Origin: Alphaproteobacteria bacterium
GTDB lineage: Bacteria; Pseudomonadota; Alphaproteobacteria; Sphingomonadales; Sphingomonadaceae
Length of the DNA: 64,000 bases
Direction: 5' to 3'
NCBI GenBank assembly: GCA_019232625.1
Contig: JAFANP010000053.1
Coordinates: forward strand, 1-64,000
In this document: one piece after another, positions 44,620 through 55,500 of the stretch
How the letters are laid out: each line of letters starts with the position of its first letter
Position numbering within the stretch: position 1 is the first letter of the stretch
Program-made: the position numbers and the translations under genes
Notes under the pieces: model-generated
What the model was told of the DNA's origin: nothing
The model's input: the letters and a program-made list of their open reading frames with translations, nothing else
The model's database searches: none

Positions 44620-45713
44620 CGCGCCGCCTCGGCATGGTGGCCGGCGCCGTCGGGCCCGAACAGGTGCGCCGCGGCGCCGTCCAACCGGAGCCCGATCCGG
44701 TCCCCCGTCCTCAGCGGGCTGTCGCCCTTGTCCTCCGCGGTGACGTCCTGCCCGCCCGCAAGGCGCGCGTAGACGAGGGTGCGCTCGCCCAGCCGCTCGA
44801 GCAGCATGACCTCCGCGTCCGCCGTGCCGGCGCCCGGCGCGGTCACCGACACCATCTCGGGACGAAGGCCGAGCAGAAGCCCGTCGCCCGCCGGGAGGCC
44901 GGCGCGCGGCACCCGGGTCTCCACTTCCGCGCCGCTCGCCAGTCGCACCCGGGCGAAGGGCCCTTCTCCGTCCGAAAGGGCCGCCGGCGCCAGGGTCATC
45001 GCCGGCGAGCCGACGAAGCGGGCGACGAAGGTGTTGGCGGGGCGGCTGTATATCTCCATCGGCGCGCCGACCTGCTGGATGCGGCGGTCGTTCATCACGA
45101 CGATACGGTCGGCGAGCGTCATCGCCTCGGCCTGGTCGTGGGTGACCATGATGAAGGCGGCGTCGACCCGCTGCCGCAGCTGGGCGAGCTCGACTCGGGT
45201 CCGCATCCTGAGCGCGGCGTCGAGGTTCGAGAGCGGCTCGTCGAGCAGGAACAGCCTGGGCTGCTTGACGATGGCGCGGCCGATCGCGACGCGCTGGCGC
45301 TGCCCGCCCGACATCTGCGCCGGCTTCTTGTCGAGCTGCGCCTCGATCTCCAGCACCCGCGCCGCCTCGGCGACGCGCGCCTCGATCTCCTCCCTCGGCA
45401 CCCGCGCGTTGCGCAGGCCGAACGCCATGTTCTCGCGCACGCTCATGTGCGGGTAGAGGGCGTAATGCTGGAACACCATGGCGACGCCGCGGCGCCCCGG
45501 CGGAAGCGGGTCGATCCGCTCGCCGCCCAGCCTCACCTCGCCCGCGTCGAGAGTCTCAAGCCCGGCGATGATCCTCAGCAGCGTCGACTTGCCCGAGCCC
45601 GAGGGGCCGAGGAAGGCGATGAACTCGCGCTCGGCGACGCTGAGCGAGACATCGTCGAGGACGGGCGTGCCGCCATAAGCCTTGCGAATGTTGCTAAGCT
45701 CAAGCGTCGCCAA
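44616..45713 (-). CDS. Sugar ABC transporter ATP-binding protein, UgpC/MalK class
   Basis: A 365-residue ATPase. It has Walker A GPSGSGKST near residue 36, the Q loop, signature SGGQRQRVAIGRA near 136, Walker B LFLLDEPLSNLD, and the H loop VTHDQAEAM. The C-terminal TOBE/OB region (about 240-365) carries LLGLRPEMVS, typical of the MalK class. It powers the permease pair of this operon. It is the first gene of the minus-strand block and is divergent from the TetR gene at 45857. Confidence 0.92.
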   Translation of the reverse strand: MATLELSNIRKAYGGTPVLDDVSLSVAEREFIAFLGPSGSGKSTLLRIIAGLETLDAGEVRLGGERIDPLPPGRRGVAMVFQHYALYPHMSVRENMAFGLRNARVPREEIEARVAEAARVLEIEAQLDKKPAQMSGGQRQRVAIGRAIVKQPRLFLLDEPLSNLDAALRMRTRVELAQLRQRVDAAFIMVTHDQAEAMTLADRIVVMNDRRIQQVGAPMEIYSRPANTFVARFVGSPAMTLAPAALSDGEGPFARVRLASGAEVETRVPRAGLPAGDGLLLGLRPEMVSVTAPGAGTADAEVMLLERLGERTLVYARLAGGQDVTAEDKGDSPLRTGDRIGLRLDGAAAHLFGPDGAGHHAEAAR

Positions 45714-45806
45714 CGGGAATCCCCTCCGGCGGGCTTCTTACACAGCAACGCGCGCTCCCCGCAACCGCGGCGGGAAGCGTGCCGTGGAGCGCCCGTCGGT
45801 GATGGG

Positions 45807-45818
45807 TTGATCGATCAA
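45807..45818. promoter_or_regulatory. Palindrome TTGATCGATCAA, probable TetR operator
   Basis: A perfect 12-base palindrome in the 143 bases between the ABC ATPase start (45713) and the TetR start (45857). This is the usual place for a self-regulating TetR protein to bind, and it could also affect the divergent transporter operon. Confidence 0.5.
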
Positions 45819-45856
45819 TCAAGTCGTGCCATAGCGGCTTTCGAAGAAAGGCCGGG

Positions 45857-46456
45857 ATGCACAGCGCGAAGCAGAGGATCATGATGACGGCGATGCGGCT
45901 GTTCGCCGAGCGGGGCTACCAGTCGACCGCCGTCGCAGACCTTTTGCGCGAATCCTCGGTGCATTCCGGCAGCCTCTACCACGCCTTTCCAACCAAGCAG
46001 GACGTGCTGATCGCCGTCCTCGAGGCCTATCGCGACGGCATCGCGCCGATGCTCCTCGAGCCGGCGTGGAAGGGCGTTCACGATCCCATCGAGCGGATCT
46101 TCGCCTTGCTCGGCGCCTACCGCCGGCTGCTCGTCGAGACCGGGTGCACCTACGGCTGCCCGATCGGCTCGCTGGCGCTGGAGCTGCACGAGCCGGACCC
46201 GCCGATCCGCGCCCTCCTTGCGGCCAATTTCGACGGGTGGATCGATCACGTCCGCGACTGCCTGGAGCAGGCGCGCCACCGCTTCGGCGAGGATGTCGAC
46301 ACGCACCGGCTGGCGACGTTCATCCTCACCGTCATGGAGGGAGGCGTGATGCAGGCCCGGACTCACCGCCGGATCGAGCCGTTCGACGACTGCGTCGAGG
46401 TCCTGCGCGATTATGTTTCGCGGCTGACGGTCAAGGGGGAGGGGAATAGGAGATGA
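45857..46456 (+). CDS. TetR/AcrR family transcriptional regulator
   Basis: A 199-residue repressor. The N-terminal helix-turn-helix is AMRLFAERGYQSTAVADLLRE with SGSLYHAFPTKQDVL (residues about 10-50). The ligand-binding part has GCTYGCPIGSLALEL, a Cys-containing pattern of one TetR subgroup that responds to electrophiles or metals. Its stop overlaps the following gene (ATGA). The ligand is unknown. Confidence 0.9.
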   Translation: MHSAKQRIMMTAMRLFAERGYQSTAVADLLRESSVHSGSLYHAFPTKQDVLIAVLEAYRDGIAPMLLEPAWKGVHDPIERIFALLGAYRRLLVETGCTYGCPIGSLALELHEPDPPIRALLAANFDGWIDHVRDCLEQARHRFGEDVDTHRLATFILTVMEGGVMQARTHRRIEPFDDCVEVLRDYVSRLTVKGEGNRR

Positions 46457-47100
46457 GGATCGCGAGAGGATTGGCGATGGGCGCGCTGGCGCTGGCGGCG
46501 GCGCCCGCCGCGGCCGGGGAGCCGGGAAGCTGGCGCGACTTCCCCGGGGTCGAGAACAGCTCTTTCGTCGAGCCGAACGGCGACCGCGCGCTCCAGCTGT
46601 CGATCGTCGTTCCCGCGCCGGCCCGCGCCGTCTTCGACGCCTTCGCGACGACCGAGGGGTTCCGAAGCTGGGCGGTGCCGGTAGCAAAGGTCGACCTGCG
46701 CGTCGGCGGCTCCGTCGAATCGAGCTACAATCCGTCGGCCAGGCTCGGCGACCGCGACAACATACGCAACGAGATCGTCGCCTACGTCCCGGGCCGCACG
46801 CTGGTGCTCCGCAACGTCCAGGCGCCGCGCAGCTTCGTCGACCCGGATCTCTTCCAGAAGACGGTCACGATCGTCGAGTTCGAAGCCCTGGGCCCCGAAA
46901 GCACGCGAGTCACCGTCACCAATGCGGGCTACGGGCCCGGCGAGCGCTTCGATCGCCTCTACCGCAAGTTCGAATGGGGCGACGCCTACACCCTCGCCGA
47001 ATTGCGCGCGCGCTTCGTCAAGGGTCCGGCCGACTGGTCGAAGGCCGGCGCCGGCGTCGCCTCGGCCCGCGCCGCGCGGACCGTCGAGGGGCGCCGCTGA
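46453..47100 (+). CDS. Exported SRPBCC (START-like) domain protein
   Basis: A 215-residue protein with signal peptide (cleavage near AAAGE, residues 18-22). SIVVPAPARAVFDAFATTEGF and WAVPVAKVDLRVGG give an AHSA1/SRPBCC fold, which binds hydrophobic ligands. It starts inside the TetR stop, so the regulator and this gene are co-translated; it may carry the ligand that the TetR protein senses. Confidence 0.82.
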   Translation: MRIARGLAMGALALAAAPAAAGEPGSWRDFPGVENSSFVEPNGDRALQLSIVVPAPARAVFDAFATTEGFRSWAVPVAKVDLRVGGSVESSYNPSARLGDRDNIRNEIVAYVPGRTLVLRNVQAPRSFVDPDLFQKTVTIVEFEALGPESTRVTVTNAGYGPGERFDRLYRKFEWGDAYTLAELRARFVKGPADWSKAGAGVASARAARTVEGRR

Positions 47101-47101
47101 G

Positions 47102-47440
47102 ATGGTCGCCCGCGCGCTCCTCGTCGCGGCCACCGTCGGCACCGTGCTGCAGCTCGCCATGGTCCTCGCCGGCCATCGCCTGCCGTCGCTCCAGGCCTAT
47201 TACGGACCGGGCGGCATGCTCCTCTCGCTCCTCGCGGGCGCTCTCTATGCCCGCATGGCCGCGGGAGGCTGGGGCGACGTCCTGCTCGGCGGCGCAGTCG
47301 CCGGCGGCCTCTGCGCCCTTCTCGGCATCGCGCTCAGCCATGTCCTCGGCGACGTGCCGGCCTCGCTCCTCGCCCTCGGATCGGCCGCCTCGGCCGCGGC
47401 GGGCGCCGCCGGCGCCGCCCTCGTCCGCGCCTTGGGATGA
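47102..47440 (+). CDS. Small membrane protein (112 aa)
   Basis: Three to four hydrophobic segments fill the protein: about residues 3-22, 38-55, 58-77 and 84-110. No family recognised. It starts one base after the SRPBCC stop and overlaps the next gene by four bases, so it belongs to the TetR-led gene train. Confidence 0.72.
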   Translation: MVARALLVAATVGTVLQLAMVLAGHRLPSLQAYYGPGGMLLSLLAGALYARMAAGGWGDVLLGGAVAGGLCALLGIALSHVLGDVPASLLALGSAASAAAGAAGAALVRALG

Positions 47441-48432
47441 ACCTCGCCCGATCGCGGGCCCGGCGGACGCTGGGCGGCATCGCGGCCTGTGCGCTGTGGG
47501 CGGGGACGGCGCCCGCGCAGCAGCAGATCGTGGACCCGGACTTCGACGTCCGTCTCGACCGGCCCGCCTTCCGCGCGGGCGGACCCACCGTGGTGGTCGA
47601 CGAGGCGCACGGCAACTTCCACACGGCGTCGGGCCAGTATCGCCCGTTCGCCGACCTGCTGCGCGCCGACGGCTTTCGAGTCGTCGCAGGCAAGGACGCG
47701 TTCAGCGCGGCGAGCCTTCGCGGCATGCGCCTCCTGATCATCGCCAATCCGGGTTCCCCGAACGGCGCCGACACGGACAAGCCGGCCTTCACCGAGGCGG
47801 AGGCGGAGGCGGTGCGGAAATGGGTAAAGAGCGGCGGCGCGCTGCTCCTGATTGCGGATCATGCGCCCTTCGGGCTTGCCGCGGCGCCTCTCGCGCGTCG
47901 CCTCGGCGTCGCGATGGGGCGCGGCTGGGTGTTCGAGAAAGCGCCTTCGGCGGACGGCATCACCACCCAGCTCACCTTCTCGCGGGCGAACCACCGGCTG
48001 GGGAGCCATCCGATCACGAACGGGCGAAGCTCCGCCGAGAAGCTCGGCCTCGTCAAGTCCTTCACGGGCCAGTCGCTGTCCGGCCCGCCCGGATCGGTGG
48101 CCCTGCTGCGCCTGGATCCGGACGCGCGCGAAGCGCCCGACCGGACCCGTCTCGACCGATCGTCGGAGGCCGTCCTCGCCGCGAAGGGGGGCGCGGTGGC
48201 CTGGCCCGCCGGCGTCCCGCGAGTAGGCGAGCGGGCGCAGGGGCTTGCCTTCCGCTTCGGCCGCGGCCGGGTCGTGGTGCTGGGAGAGGCGGCGATGCTC
48301 TCCGCACAGGTCATCAGGTTCCGTCCGGCCGTCGATCGTGAGGACCTGCGCGTCGGCATGGGCGCTCCGGGCAACGACAATCGCCAGTTCGCGCTCAACG
48401 TCATGCACTGGCTGGCCGGCGTGCTGCGCTAG
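47437..48432 (+). CDS. Exported DUF4350-like/GATase-like fold protein (331 aa)
   Basis: Signal peptide (cleavage near APAQQ, about residue 26), then TVVVDEAHGNFHTASGQYRPFADLLRADGF. A glutamine-amidotransferase-like fold seems likely, with VVVLGEAAMLSAQ near residue 280 and the DUF4350-type turn GGALLLIADHAPF near 134. Catalytic residues cannot be assigned. It overlaps the small membrane gene by four bases and ends the tight gene train. Confidence 0.75.
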   Translation: MNLARSRARRTLGGIAACALWAGTAPAQQQIVDPDFDVRLDRPAFRAGGPTVVVDEAHGNFHTASGQYRPFADLLRADGFRVVAGKDAFSAASLRGMRLLIIANPGSPNGADTDKPAFTEAEAEAVRKWVKSGGALLLIADHAPFGLAAAPLARRLGVAMGRGWVFEKAPSADGITTQLTFSRANHRLGSHPITNGRSSAEKLGLVKSFTGQSLSGPPGSVALLRLDPDAREAPDRTRLDRSSEAVLAAKGGAVAWPAGVPRVGERAQGLAFRFGRGRVVVLGEAAMLSAQVIRFRPAVDREDLRVGMGAPGNDNRQFALNVMHWLAGVLR

Positions 48433-48456
48433 GCATCTGGGAAGAGGAGATTCGTG

Positions 48457-48831
48457 ATGGGCTGTCCGGTGGTACATTGGCAGATGCTCAGCGCCGACCC
48501 CGAGGCGACGTCGGAATTCTACGGCGCGCTCTTCGGCTGGTCCTTCTCGGAAGCGGACGCGCTCGGATACCGGACCGTCGAGACCGGCGCGGGCGGCGGC
48601 GTGGGGGGCGGCGTGGGCGGCGGCATCTGGCAGGTTCCCGCCGGCAGCCCGGAGGGCCTGCAGCTCTACATCCAGGTTCCCGACGTCGATGCCGCGCTGG
48701 CGCAGGTCCGCGCGCTGGGCGGGCAGGTGATCATGGAGCGGCGGACGCTTCCCGACGGCGATGCGATCGGCCTTGCCGTCGATCCCTGGGGCCGGTCGTT
48801 CGGGCTCACGACGCCGGCCCGGGCGGCTTGA
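48457..48831 (+). CDS. VOC family (glyoxalase-like) protein
   Basis: A 124-residue single VOC module: VVHWQMLSADPEATSEFYG and LFGWSFSEADALGY at the start, QLYIQVPDVDAALAQV, then DPWGRSFGL at the end. Residues about 44-56 form a Gly/Val-rich stretch. ATG 48457 was preferred over the adjacent GTG; GAAGAGGAG precedes it. Function unknown: VOC proteins range from dioxygenases to resistance proteins. The TTGA overlap couples it to the next gene. Confidence 0.85.
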   Translation: MGCPVVHWQMLSADPEATSEFYGALFGWSFSEADALGYRTVETGAGGGVGGGVGGGIWQVPAGSPEGLQLYIQVPDVDAALAQVRALGGQVIMERRTLPDGDAIGLAVDPWGRSFGLTTPARAA

Positions 48832-49340
48832 GGCCCGCGGGCGCCCCCGGCCTGGAGCTTGTCCCCGCCTCGGCCGCCGATCTGCCGCCGGCGCGGGAGG
48901 CGCTCGCGAAGGGCGTCGCGAAGGGCTTTCCGCAGGCGGGCGAGGGGCTCGCCGTGCTGAACGAGGTGCTGGCGCAGTTCCTGGCGGTCGACCGGCCGGT
49001 TGAATGGAGCCAGTTCTGGGCGCTCGACGCCGCGAGCGGGCTCGTCGTCGGCCTCTGCGGGTTCAAAGCCCCGCCCCGGGGCGGCGCGGTGGAGATCGCC
49101 TATCTCACCTTCCCCGCCTTCGAGGGGCGGGGCCATGCGACCCGAATGGCGGCGGCGCTTTCGGCGCGCGCCCTGGCGGCGGGCCAGGCGGTCCTGGCCC
49201 ACACCCTGCCGACCCGCAACGCCTCGGCCGCGCTGCTGCGGCGCTGCGGCTTCCGGTTCGAGGGAACGGTCGTCGATCCGGACGACGGCGAGGTGTGGCG
49301 CTGGTCGCTACGGCCGGCGGAAAGGGACGGGCCGCCCTAG
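48828..49340 (+). CDS. GNAT family N-acetyltransferase
   Basis: A 170-residue acetyltransferase from a TTG that overlaps the VOC stop (TTGA). Recognised parts are GGAVEIAYLTFPAFEGRGHATRM (acetyl-CoA loop, with the R-G-x-G/A pattern) and a late ASAALLRRCGFRFEG, the usual GNAT end. The acceptor is unknown. Confidence 0.82.
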   Translation: MRPAGAPGLELVPASAADLPPAREALAKGVAKGFPQAGEGLAVLNEVLAQFLAVDRPVEWSQFWALDAASGLVVGLCGFKAPPRGGAVEIAYLTFPAFEGRGHATRMAAALSARALAAGQAVLAHTLPTRNASAALLRRCGFRFEGTVVDPDDGEVWRWSLRPAERDGPP

Positions 49341-49458
49341 GCTCAGAACCCCTCTCCCCCGGGGGGAGAGGGTAGGGAGAGGGAGCTCGGCCTCGGAGGG
49401 ATCGTCGCGGCGGCTGTACCCCCTCACCCCGGCCCTCTCCCCCAGGGGGAGAAGGGCG
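49341..49458. repeat. Repeat family 4 in the upstream region of the NRPS gene
   Basis: CCCTCTCCCCCGGGGGGAGA near 49350 and CCCCTCACCCCGGCCCTCTC near 49419-49439, an inverted arrangement, as a longer form of the element at 17161. The 242 bases before the NRPS also hold its promoter, which I cannot place precisely. Confidence 0.75.
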
Positions 49459-49582
49459 ATAGGGCTTGATGGCGATCGGTCGTGAAGCGGCTTCGGGCAA
49501 AATCCCTATAGCGCAAATGGAACGTCCGGCGGGGATCGCGAGCGATTGAATTAACGCGTCCGGTGTGACGTAATGGCCAAGC

Positions 49583-52500
49583 ATGCGGACCATCGATGTC
49601 GTCTTGTCGGAGTTGCGCCGCCTGGGCGTGAAGCTCTCGGTCGAGCAGGGGGAATTGCGTTGCCGGGCGCCGAGCGGGACTCTTTCGGCCGATCAGCTTT
49701 CCGAGATACGCGCGATGCGCGGCGCGATCATCGAGGCGCTGGAATCCGCCGGCCCTTCGCCGCGCGACGACGCGCCTCCGGCCGGTGAGCCGAGGCCGGC
49801 GGTCATCCCGCTCTCCTTCGCCCAGAGCCGGCTGTGGCTGCTCGACCGGATGGGGCTGGGCGGATCGGCCTACAATATCGGCGTGGTCGTCCGCCTCGAC
49901 GGCGCGCTCGACCGGCCGGCGCTGCAAGGCGCGCTCGACGCCCTCGTCGCCCGGCACGAGGCGCTGAGGACCCGGCTGCCGGAGGTCGAGGGGGAGGGCA
50001 CGCAGGCGATCGACCCGCCTTCGCCCGTGCCCCTGCCGCTGGTCGACGTCTCGGACGCGCCCGATCCGGACGCGGAATCGTCGAGCCTGGCCGACCGGGA
50101 GACGGCGCGATCGTTCGATCTCGCCGCCGGGCCGCTGTTCCGGGCGCTGCTGCTCCGGGTCTCGCCGGCCCGGCACCGGCTGGTCCTCACCATGCATCAT
50201 GCCGTCTCGGACGGCTGGTCGGTGATGCGCATCCTCTTTCCCGAGCTGATCGCGCTCTATGCCGAGAAGGCCGGGGGCGGGCGCACCGATCTCCCCCCGC
50301 TGCGGCTGCATTATGCCGACCACGCCTTGCGGCAGCGAAGGCGCCTCAAGGGCGAGGTGCTGGACCGGCAATTGTCCTACTGGCGCGGCGCTCTGGCGGG
50401 GGCACCCGCCTTCCTCGACCTTCCCACCGACCGGGCGCGGCCGGCGCGGCAGAGCTTCCGCGGCGCGCGCGTGGCGGTGGCGGTTCCGGACGAGGTCGCC
50501 GAGGGATTGCGGCGCCTCGCCGCGGCGGAGGGCGCAACGCTCTTCACGGTCGTCCTCTCCGCCTACGCCCTGCTCCTGGCGCGATGGAGCGGCCAGGACG
50601 ACGTCGTCGTCGGGACTCCCTCGGCGGGCCGCCGGTCGCTCGACACCGAGCGCCTGTTCGGCTTCTTCGTCAACACGCTGCCGCTTCGCGTCCGCCTGCA
50701 GGGGCCGGGCACGTTCCGCGACCTCGTCGGGCAGGTCAAGGCGACGACGATCGGCGCCTGGGCCAACCAGGACGTGCCCTTCGACGTCCTGGTCGAATCC
50801 CTCGACATCCCCCGCGACCCCTCGCGCCAGGCGCTGATCCAGGCGCTGCTCGCCCTCCACAACGAGGCGGGGCAGGAAAGCGCCACGGCGGCGGGCATGC
50901 AATGGTCGCTCGAGGAGAGCGACAATGGCGGCGCCCAGATGGACGTCGCGCTCCACGTCTACGAGACGCCCGACGGCCTGCGCGGGTGGCTGGAATATGC
51001 CGCCGACCTGTTCGACGGGGAGACGGCGGCGCGCATGGCCGGGCATTTCGCGCGCCTCCTCGCGCAGGCGGCGGACGACTGGGACCGCCCGCTCGCCGGC
51101 TTCGAGCCGATGGGCGACGAGGAGCGGCGGCGGACGCTCGTCGACTGGAACGGCGCGCAGCGGCCCGCGGTCGACGCAGGCTGCGTCCACGCGCGCTTCG
51201 AGGACGTCGCCGCCCGGCTCGCAGACGCCGTCGCACTGTCCTTCGAGGGGGAGGAGACGACCTACGGCGCGCTGGACGAGAAGGCCAACAAGCTCGCGCA
51301 CCATCTCGTCGCGCTGGGCGTCGGCCCAGACGAGGTGGTTGGGATATGCCTCGACCGCGGCCCGGACATGGTCGTCTCGATCCTGGCGATATTGAAGGCG
51401 GGAGGCGCCTACCTGCCGCTGGACCCGGACTACCCGCCCGAGCGGCTCGACTTCATGCTGCGGGACGCGGGCGCGTCGGCGCTGATCGTCGATGCCTCGA
51501 CCGCCGCAATCCCTCTCCACGCCGACGCGGCAAGGGTGGCGATAGACGGCGACTGGCCGGAGATCGCCCGCCGCGACCCGGGCGCGCCTCCTTCGACGGC
51601 GGGGCCGTCCAACCTCGCCTACGTCATCTACACGTCCGGCTCGGCCGGCCGGCCCAAGGGCGTGATGGTGGAGCACGGCGCCGTGTCGGACCGGCTGCTG
51701 TGGATGCAGGCGCGCTACCCGCTCGGCCGCGACGACGTGGTCCTGCTGAAGACGCCTTTCTCCTTCGACGTCTCGGTCTGCGAGTTCCTGTGGACCCTCG
51801 GCACCGGCGCCCGGCTCGAGATCGCCCGTCCGCGCGGGCATCTCGACCCCGACTATCTGGCCCGGACGATCGAGGCGCGGGGCGTGACCGTCATCCAGTT
51901 CGTCCCCTCCATGCTGGCCGCTTTCGTGAGCGGCGGGGCGCTGGCGCGTTGCGGGAGCCTGCGCCTCGTCCTCGCCGCCGGAGAAGCCCTGCCTCACGCC
52001 CTCGCCCAGGCGTTCCTCGAGGCGAGCGGCGCGGAGCTCCACAATCTCTACGGGCCCACCGAGGCCGCGATATACGCCACCTTCCATCACGTGACGCCGG
52101 CCAGCGGCTCTCCGGTGCCGATCGGCCGGCCGCTCTGGAACACGCAGGTCTACGTGCTGGACGAGCGGCGCCGGCCGGTGCCGCAAGGCGTGCGCGGCGA
52201 GCTTTACCTCGCGGGGACCGGGTTGGCGCGGGGCTATTGCGGGCTGCCCGAGCTCACCGAGGAGCGCTTCGTCGACAACCCGTTCGCCGGGCCGGGCGCG
52301 CGCATGTACCGCACCGGCGACATCGTCCGCTGGCGGCAGGACGGGGAACTCGAATATCTCGGCCGCACCGACGACCAGGTGAAGCTGCGCGGCTTCCGGA
52401 TCGAGCTGGGCGAGATCGAGGCGCGCCTGTCCACCTTTCCCGGGATCCGCGAGGCGGCCGTGGTGGCGCGCGAGGACACGCCCGGGGACAAAAGGCTGGT

Positions 52501-55500
52501 CGCCTATTTCACCGCCGGCGAGGATGTCGAGGCCGCGGCCCTGCGGGCGCACCTCGCGGCGGCCCTTCCCGACCATATGGTGCCGGCGGCCTATGTGCGG
52601 GTCGAGACGTTCGCGCTGACTCCCAACGGCAAGCTGGACCGCAAGGCGTTGCGGGCGCCCGACGAGACGTCGCTGGCGCTCGACCCCTACGAAGCGCCGG
52701 CCGGGGAGATCGAGACCCGGCTCGCCGCGATCTGGCGTGAGGTCCTCGGCGTCGCGCGCGTGGGCCGGCACGACAATTTCTTCGCTCTGGGGGGCCACTC
52801 GCTGCTGGCCTTGAGGGTGCTCGAGCGGATCCGCTCGATCGGGCTCGAGGCCGACGTCCGCGAGATATTCGAGGCGCCGAGCCTCAGCGCGTTCGCGGCG
52901 ACGATGCAGGCGGACGCCGCGGCCTCCGCGGTGCCGCCCAACCCGATCACGCCCGGCCATGACGCGATCACCCCGGACCTCCTGCCGTTGATCGAGCTGA
53001 GCCAGGAGGAGATCGACCGGATCGTCGCCACGGTCCCCGGCGGGGCGGCGAACGTCCAGGACATCTATCCCCTGACGCCGCTCCAGGAAGGCATATTGTT
53101 CCACCACCTCGTCGAGGAGGTGGGCGACACCTATCTCGCGCTGAGCCTCCTCAGCCTTCCCGACCGCGAATCGGCCTATCGCCATGCGGCGGCGCTCGAC
53201 GCGGCGATAAGGCGCCACGACGCCTTGCGCACGGCGGTGGTCTGGGAGGGGCTGCGCGAACCCGTCCAGGTCGTCTGGCGCGAGGCCCCGCTGCGCGTCG
53301 AGGAGCTTCGGCTCTCGCCCGGCGACGGCGAGATATCGGAGCAGCTCACCGGCAGGTTCAGCCCCCGCCGCTACCGGATCGACTTGCGGCAGGCGCCGAT
53401 GATGCGGGCCTTTCTCGCCGAGGATGCGGCGAACGATCGCTGGCTGATGCTCTTCCTCGCGCATCACCTCGTCGACGACGCGACCTCGCTGCGTCTCCTG
53501 ATGGACGAATTGAGGGCCCATCTCGACGGGGTGCGGGACCTGCCGGAGCCGGTGCCGTTCCGCAACTTCGTCGCCCGCTCCCGCGCCGGCGCCGACGAGG
53601 AGGAGCAGGCCGCCTTCTTTCGCGAGATGCTCGGCGGGATCGAGGAGCCGACGGCCCCCTTCGGCCTCCTCGACATCCGCGCGAGCGAGGCCGAGGTCGT
53701 CGCTTCGGCCTGCGCGCTCGAGCCCGACCTCGCCGCGCGCATCCGCGAGGCCTCGCGCAAGCTTCGGGTGAGCGCCGCCAGCCTCTTCCATGCCGCCTGC
53801 GGCCTCGTGATCGGGCGCCTTTCCGATCGCGACGAGGCCCTGTTCGGCACGGTCCTCCTCGGCCGGATGCAGGGCGGCGGGGGAGCGGACGGAGCGATAG
53901 GGGCGTTCATCAACACCCTGCCGCTGACGGTCCGCCTGGGAAGCACGACCGTCGAGGCGTGCGTGCGCGACACGCACCGCAGGCTCGCCGGAGTGATGCG
54001 CTACGAGCATACGCCGCTCACCGTCGCGCAGCGCTGCAGCGACATCGCGCCGCCGGCGCCCCTGTTCACCGCGATCGTGAACTATCGCCACGATCCCGAG
54101 CCGGTGGTCGGCGATGGGCAGGACGGCGCCGCCGGGCCCCGGCAGATCCGGAGCGAGGAGCGGACCAACTATCCCCTCGCCCTGATCGTCGACGATTCCG
54201 GCGACGGCTTTTCCGTCACCGTCCAGGCCCGGTCGCCGATCGATCCGGCCCGAATGCTCTCGATGACGCGGCGGGCGCTGGAAGGCGTCGTCGCCGCGCT
54301 CGCGTCGTCGCCCGAAACGCCGATGGCGGCGATCGACTGCCTTCCGGCCGAAGACCGCGCGCTGATGGGCGTCGGGGAAAGCGGCCGGCCGGCCGGCGGC
54401 GAGCCCGACCCGCGCCCCGTCCATGCGCTTTTCGAGGACTGGGCGGAGCGCCGGCCCGACGCCGCCGCGCTGACGTTCGGGCAGGAGTGGCTGAGCTACG
54501 GCGAGCTCAACGCCCGGTCGAACCGGCTCGCGCGGTTCCTCCGGTCGGCGGGGGTGCGGCCGGGCTCGCGCGTGGCGATCTGCGCCGGGCGGTCGCCGCA
54601 CGCGATCGTCGCGGTGCTCGCCGTCCTGAAGGCCGGCGCGGCCTATGTGCCGATGGATCCCGCCTACCCGGCCGAGCGGCTTGCCTTCATGCTGGACGAC
54701 TCGGCGCCGGCCCTCGTCCTCACCGACGCCGGAACGGCGCCGGCGCTGAGCGAGGCGCTGGCGCGGGCGCGGCCTTGCGCGCTCGAACTCGTGCATCTCG
54801 ATGCGGACGCGCCCAAATGGGCGGGCCTCGATCCGGCCAATCCGGAGGTCCCCGACGACGGCGCGGGCCGCCTCGCCTACATCATCTACACCTCAGGCTC
54901 GACGGGGCGGCCGAAGGGGGTGATGATCGAGCACCGCAACCTCGGCCGGCTGTTCACCGCGACTCGGCCGCTGTTCCATTTCGGCGAGGCGGACGTCTGG
55001 ACGCTGTTCCATTCCCTCGCCTTCGATTTCTCGGTCTGGGAGATGTGGGGCCCGCTGGCCCATGGCGGCCGGCTGGTCCTCGTGTCGCACGACTGCGCCC
55101 GCTCCCCCGAGCAATTCCACGCCCTGCTCTGCGCCGAGGGGGTGACCGTCCTCAACCAGACGCCCGGCGCCTTCCTCAACCTGATGACGGCCGAGGCGCA
55201 GAGCGCGAAGGAACATGCTCTCAGGCTCGTCATCTTCGGCGGCGAGATGCTGCGGCCGCATCTGCTCGCGCCGTGGGTCGAGCGGAACCCGCTCGAGGAG
55301 ACCCGCCTCGTCAACATGTACGGGATCACCGAGACCACGGTCCACGCGACTCACCACACGCTCTCCATGGACGACGTCAAGGACTCGGACCGGAGCAGGA
55401 TCGGGGTTCCTCTGCCGGACCTCGACATCCACATCCTCGACCGGAACCGGCAATTGTCGCCGTTCGGCGTGGCGGGCGAGATGTACATAGGCGGCGCCGG

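Noticed and set aside
52900-54300. Second condensation domain as an epimerisation domain
   Set aside because: It has the HHxxxD motif and is followed by an A domain. The start, IYPLTPLQEGILFHHL, is that of a condensation domain. A dual E/C type cannot be fully excluded.
49424-54796. Minus-strand open frame of 1790 codons antisense to the NRPS
   Set aside because: Antisense shadow of a gene with all NRPS motifs; composition is arginine-rich and unlike a real protein.
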